From positions 1-10,378 of the forward strand of contig JAFRLP010000353.1 in the NCBI GenBank assembly GCA_017431185.1: a DNA stretch of 10,378 nucleotides. The letters run 5' to 3'. Below the pieces are notes generated by a model. It saw only the letters and a program-made list of their open reading frames with translations. It made no database searches and was not told the DNA's origin. This document shows positions 7,830 through 10,378 of the stretch, piece by piece. Position 1 is the first letter of the stretch, and each line of letters opens with the position of its first letter. Source of the DNA: Victivallales bacterium. GTDB lineage: Bacteria; Verrucomicrobiota; Lentisphaeria; Oligosphaerales; Oligosphaeraceae. A program made the position numbers and the translations under genes.

Positions 7830-7858
7830 TTGAAAAATCGGGAAAAAAGTTGTATAAT
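7830..7858 (+). promoter_or_regulatory. Strong upstream promoter (P1) of the hflK-hflC pair
   Basis: TTGAAA (7830-7835), a 17-base spacer and a perfect TATAAT (7853-7858) form a near-ideal sigma-70 promoter. Transcription would begin near 7865, with a leader of about 80 bases before hflK. The -35 reads CTTGAAA, which also resembles the sigma-32 -35 element, but the -10 is the housekeeping type. Confidence 0.
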
Positions 7859-7897
7859 ACGTAAGATTGTCTTTGTGCCCTTGGCATGGGATGGTCT

Positions 7898-7926
7898 TTG
7901 ACAGGCATCGAACAAAAGTCAATAAT
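7898..7926 (+). promoter_or_regulatory. Second promoter (P2) of the hflK-hflC pair
   Basis: A perfect TTGACA (7898-7903), a 17-base spacer and AATAAT (7921-7926, five of six matches) lie just before hflK. The start would be near 7933, leaving a very short leader that still includes AGGA at 7936-7939. With P1 it gives a tandem arrangement. Confidence 0.
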
Positions 7927-7946
7927 ATCGTTTCCAGGACAAAAGA

Positions 7947-9902
7947 ATGAGAGACACAAGCACGCGACCGCGTAACCTGTGCTGGACAATTTCCCTAGCG
8001 GGTGCGCTTCTGTTCATAATCGGCATGGTCATCATGCAGTCGGGGAAGAGTTCCGCCATGGTGCCAACCCTGATGGCGGCTCTCAATGTCATCCTGCTTG
8101 GCATATTGGGTGCGTGGCGCTGCGCATTTTCTCGGAATCAGGCGCTGGAGGAGGAAGGAGTCGAACTCTACCGCAAAGAGCACGGCAACACCGAACTCTT
8201 TGGCGACGCCGACGAGGCTGTCCGCCTGGCAACCCGCGCCAACCAGCAGTTCGTCAAATACGGCATTCCCGTCATCACGGTGCTTCTGGGGCTGGTCGAG
8301 ACCATCGCCTGCCTGGTCATCTGGCGGAATTGGGGCAAGGCCCCCGCGTTCCCGCAGGCTCCGAATCCGATGCCCCTCGCCATCCTGGGCGTGGCCTGCT
8401 GCATCGCGGTGCTGATAGCGGGAAGTTTCTTCGTGGGGGCGAGCCGTGAGCCTGGCTGCCGCTGGCTTCGTCCCGCAGGGGCCTGGCTGTTCTTCACGGG
8501 ATTCCTGTTCCTGGCGACTGGCGTGGCGCTGTTCCTGGAGTCCTTCGGCAAGGCGGCGGATGTGGCGGACATCTATGTGGCGCGCGCAGCGCTGGCCGTG
8601 ATGCTGGTGCTGGCCGTGGAGTTGATTTTGAGCGTGGTGGTGGAGTTCTACCGTCCGCGCATGCCCGGTGAGGAGGAGCGTCCCCTGCCGGAGAGCCGCA
8701 TTCTGGCTCTGTTCACGGAGCCTGGCGGCGTGGCCCGCAATGTGGCGGCCAGCCTGGACTACCAGTTCGGCTTCCAGGTCTCCGAGGTCTGGTTCTACCG
8801 CTTCCTGGAGCGCACGGTTGTTCCCCTGCTGGTCATCATGGCGGTGACCCTGTGGCTGCAGACCTGCCTGGTGGTGGTCAGCACCGAGGAGAACGGCATC
8901 ATGGAGCGTTTCGGCAAGGTCGTTAGCCAGGAGCCCCTGAAGCCAGGGCTCTATTTCAAGTTGCCGGCTCCCTTTGAACGGCTCAACCGCTTCCCCGTTG
9001 AGCGTGTCCAGACCATGACCATCGGCGGACATGAAGAGAATGAGGACGGAGTGGAGCATGGGGACGAACATGGCAAGAAGAAAGATGACCATGATGAGCG
9101 CATTGTCCTGTGGAGTTCGCAGCATGCGGAGGAGGAGAAGCCGTTCATCGTCGCCATGCATCAGGACATGCCGACCTCCACCGCCGAAGGCAGTTCTGGC
9201 GCCCCGCCATTGAGCATCGGCTTGCTGGCCGCGCATATTCCGCTCTACTACAAAGTCCAGGACCTCTACAAATACCAGTATCGGCACAACAACCCTGGCA
9301 AGACCCTGGCCAATCTTGCCACCCGTGAACTTCTGCGCTACATGGCGGCCTCCGACTTCACGGAGGTGCTGGGCGGCAAACGCCATGAGGCAGGCAATGT
9401 CCTGCGCGAACGCATTCAGGAGGCGGCCAATGCCGAAGACCTGGGGGTGGACATCGTGTTTGTCAGTCTGGCGGGACTTCATCCCCCCGTGTCGATTGGC
9501 GCGGCATACGACAACGTGGAGGCTGCCCAGGAGACCAAGCATCAGCAGGTGTTGCTGGCGAAGGCATACGCGGCAAGCCGCGGACCAGTCGCGCAGGGCG
9601 AACGCATCACCCTCATCAATCAGGCCGAGGCCTACAAGCAGGACCGCATTCGCGTGTCGGCGGCTGAGGCCGAACGCTTCAATCGCCAGTTGAAGGGGTA
9701 TCTTGCTGCGCCAGGCATCTTCAGGCTCAACAGTTTCCTGGAGGCTTTCCTGGAGGGGGCCAAGAACACCCGCAAGTACGTGATGACCTCATCCGCAGGG
9801 CGGGAGGTCTTCAACCTCAATCTGGAGAAGAAAATTAACTCCAACCTGCTGGATTTGAATCTGGAGGAGGAGCAGCCGGACGCCGAGCAGTCGGCGCAGT
9901 AG
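7947..9902 (+). CDS. hflK: HflK-like SPFH protein with extra N-terminal membrane domain
   Basis: This 651-residue inner-membrane protein is of the HflK type. With HflC, HflK forms a cage around the FtsH protease in other bacteria and tempers membrane-protein degradation. Classical HflK is about 420 residues with one membrane anchor. Here about six added membrane segments come first (near 11-31, 38-58, 105-126, 142-164, 176-198, 208-233), with a charged loop at 60-103. The usual anchor is near 290-312. The SPFH region starts at VVSTEENGIMERFGKV (310-325) with KPGLYFKLPAPFERLNRFPVE after it. It is interrupted by a His/Asp/Glu-rich insertion (361-397, including EHGDEHGKKKDDHDE). LHPPVSIGAAYDNVEAAQ (511-528) is an HflK hallmark. 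An Ala/Gln/Glu-rich coiled stretch follows (525-585). AGGA lies 7 bases before the ATG. HflC follows 62 bases downstream. The family call is firm; the role of the extra domain is unknown. Confidence 0.
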   Translation: MRDTSTRPRNLCWTISLAGALLFIIGMVIMQSGKSSAMVPTLMAALNVILLGILGAWRCAFSRNQALEEEGVELYRKEHGNTELFGDADEAVRLATRANQQFVKYGIPVITVLLGLVETIACLVIWRNWGKAPAFPQAPNPMPLAILGVACCIAVLIAGSFFVGASREPGCRWLRPAGAWLFFTGFLFLATGVALFLESFGKAADVADIYVARAALAVMLVLAVELILSVVVEFYRPRMPGEEERPLPESRILALFTEPGGVARNVAASLDYQFGFQVSEVWFYRFLERTVVPLLVIMAVTLWLQTCLVVVSTEENGIMERFGKVVSQEPLKPGLYFKLPAPFERLNRFPVERVQTMTIGGHEENEDGVEHGDEHGKKKDDHDERIVLWSSQHAEEEKPFIVAMHQDMPTSTAEGSSGAPPLSIGLLAAHIPLYYKVQDLYKYQYRHNNPGKTLANLATRELLRYMAASDFTEVLGGKRHEAGNVLRERIQEAANAEDLGVDIVFVSLAGLHPPVSIGAAYDNVEAAQETKHQQVLLAKAYAASRGPVAQGERITLINQAEAYKQDRIRVSAAEAERFNRQLKGYLAAPGIFRLNSFLEAFLEGAKNTRKYVMTSSAGREVFNLNLEKKINSNLLDLNLEEEQPDAEQSAQ

Positions 9903-9948
9903 TCTCTTCCCTGATGGTCGGTAAAATCAAATGGCATAACACATATCT

Positions 9949-9954
9949 AAGGAG
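9949..9954 (+). promoter_or_regulatory. Ribosome binding site of hflC
   Basis: AAGGAG lies 10 bases before the ATG at 9965, supporting that start. The 62-base gap from hflK contains no clear promoter or terminator, consistent with one transcript. Confidence 0.
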
Positions 9955-9964
9955 CATTTGGACA

Positions 9965-10378
9965 ATGAGCGAAGCGAACAAGGAAAACGGAATCGGACCG
10001 CACTGGCCCATCGTCTCCCTGGCGGGACTCGTGGTGGTGATTTTTCTGGTGGCGATGATGACTTTCCAGGTGAAGGAGACCGAATACGCCGTCGTCAAGG
10101 TCTTCGGCAAGGCGAAAGTCGATGCCCAGGGCAACATTGTGAGTTATCCGCCCGGTCTGCATTTCAAGTGGCCGTTCATCGATTCCGTGTGGCGGTTTGA
10201 CAAGCGCATCCAATGCTATGAGCTGACCAAGGGGCACCTGGAGCAGCTCACCACCAAAGACCAGTACCAGATTGTCGTCTCGACATACGTGCTCTGGAAA
10301 GTGGGCGACGCGGGAATCTTCCTGAAGCGGCTCAAATCGACCGAGGAGGTGGAGGAGAAGCTTGATGCGGCGGTGCGC
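9965..10378 (+). CDS. hflC: HflC-like SPFH protein, N-terminal part (runs off window)
   Basis: The first 138 codons are present and the frame is still open at the window edge. The translation begins MSEANKENGIGPHWP. One membrane anchor follows (about 15-34, LAGLVVVIFLVAMM). Then comes the SPFH start: VKETEYAVVKVFGKA (36-50), PPGLHFKWPFIDSVWRFDKR (62-81), and the beta-strand pattern around TTKDQYQIVVSTYVLWKV (96-113). This is the normal single-anchor HflC plan, unlike its enlarged partner. HflC pairs with HflK on the outer face of the inner membrane to surround FtsH. Gene order hflK-hflC matches other bacteria. The C-terminal half and stop cannot be seen. Confidence 0.
   Translation, partial: MSEANKENGIGPHWPIVSLAGLVVVIFLVAMMTFQVKETEYAVVKVFGKAKVDAQGNIVSYPPGLHFKWPFIDSVWRFDKRIQCYELTKGHLEQLTTKDQYQIVVSTYVLWKVGDAGIFLKRLKSTEEVEEKLDAAVR

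Noticed and set aside
7865..7946. Possible structured leader or riboswitch before hflK
   Set aside because: Only a 4-base-pair stem (TGCC-CTT-GGCA) and a repeated TCTTTG are visible; no known riboswitch core.
7995..9542. A 515-codon open frame on the minus strand opposite hflK
   Set aside because: It is rich in His, Gln and Arg, shows no known domain, and lies fully antisense to a clear HflK homologue. It is explained by the codon bias of hflK.

Overview
The window looks like chromosomal DNA from a Lentisphaerota (Victivallales- or Oligosphaeria-like) bacterium, or a close relative in the Planctomycetota-Verrucomicrobiota group. The evidence is family-level. It holds a prepilin-like protein of the [24 protein letters not shown] / H-Xn-DG type next to a giant secreted glycosidase-like protein and an AraC-type regulator. 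This gene trio is typical of the expanded carbohydrate loci in that phylum. It also holds an HflK homologue with an added polytopic membrane domain. Base composition looks even and moderately GC-rich by eye. I see no tRNA, rRNA, CRISPR array, insertion sequence or phage gene.

Left part (1-5008, minus strand). A 1409-residue exported protein with a DUF6259-like TIM-barrel layout (4-4233) follows a 238-residue prepilin-like pseudopilin (4292-5008). The gap is 58 bases with no visible terminator, so they probably form one transcript. Divergent from them is an AraC/XylS-type regulator (5149-6000). The 140-base divergent region carries a near-consensus promoter for the pilin-hydrolase pair. Its -10 box overlaps, on the opposite strand, a possible -10 box for the regulator. 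Short direct repeats within it could be regulator sites. The simplest reading is a regulated carbohydrate-degradation locus: sensor/regulator, secreted hydrolase, and a pilin-like surface or secretion-associated protein.

Middle (6001-7780, plus strand). After 220 bases without a convincing gene comes a stand-alone 519-residue protein. It joins an AAA-like P-loop ATPase to a C-terminal PD-(D/E)XK nuclease fold whose visible catalytic residues all appear intact. It has a strong ribosome binding site. Its role is unknown; a defence or mobile-DNA link is possible but not shown.

Right part (7781-10378, plus strand). Two good sigma-70-type promoters in tandem precede an hflK-hflC pair. The HflK-like protein (651 residues) has about six extra membrane segments ahead of the usual anchor, and a His/Asp/Glu-rich insertion inside its SPFH region. 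HflC begins at 9965 and runs off the end of the window. In other bacteria HflK and HflC form a membrane cage around the FtsH protease and modulate membrane-protein turnover.

The most interesting points are the unassigned multidomain hydrolase and its pilin/regulator partners, the symmetrical divergent promoter, the ATPase-nuclease fusion and the enlarged HflK.
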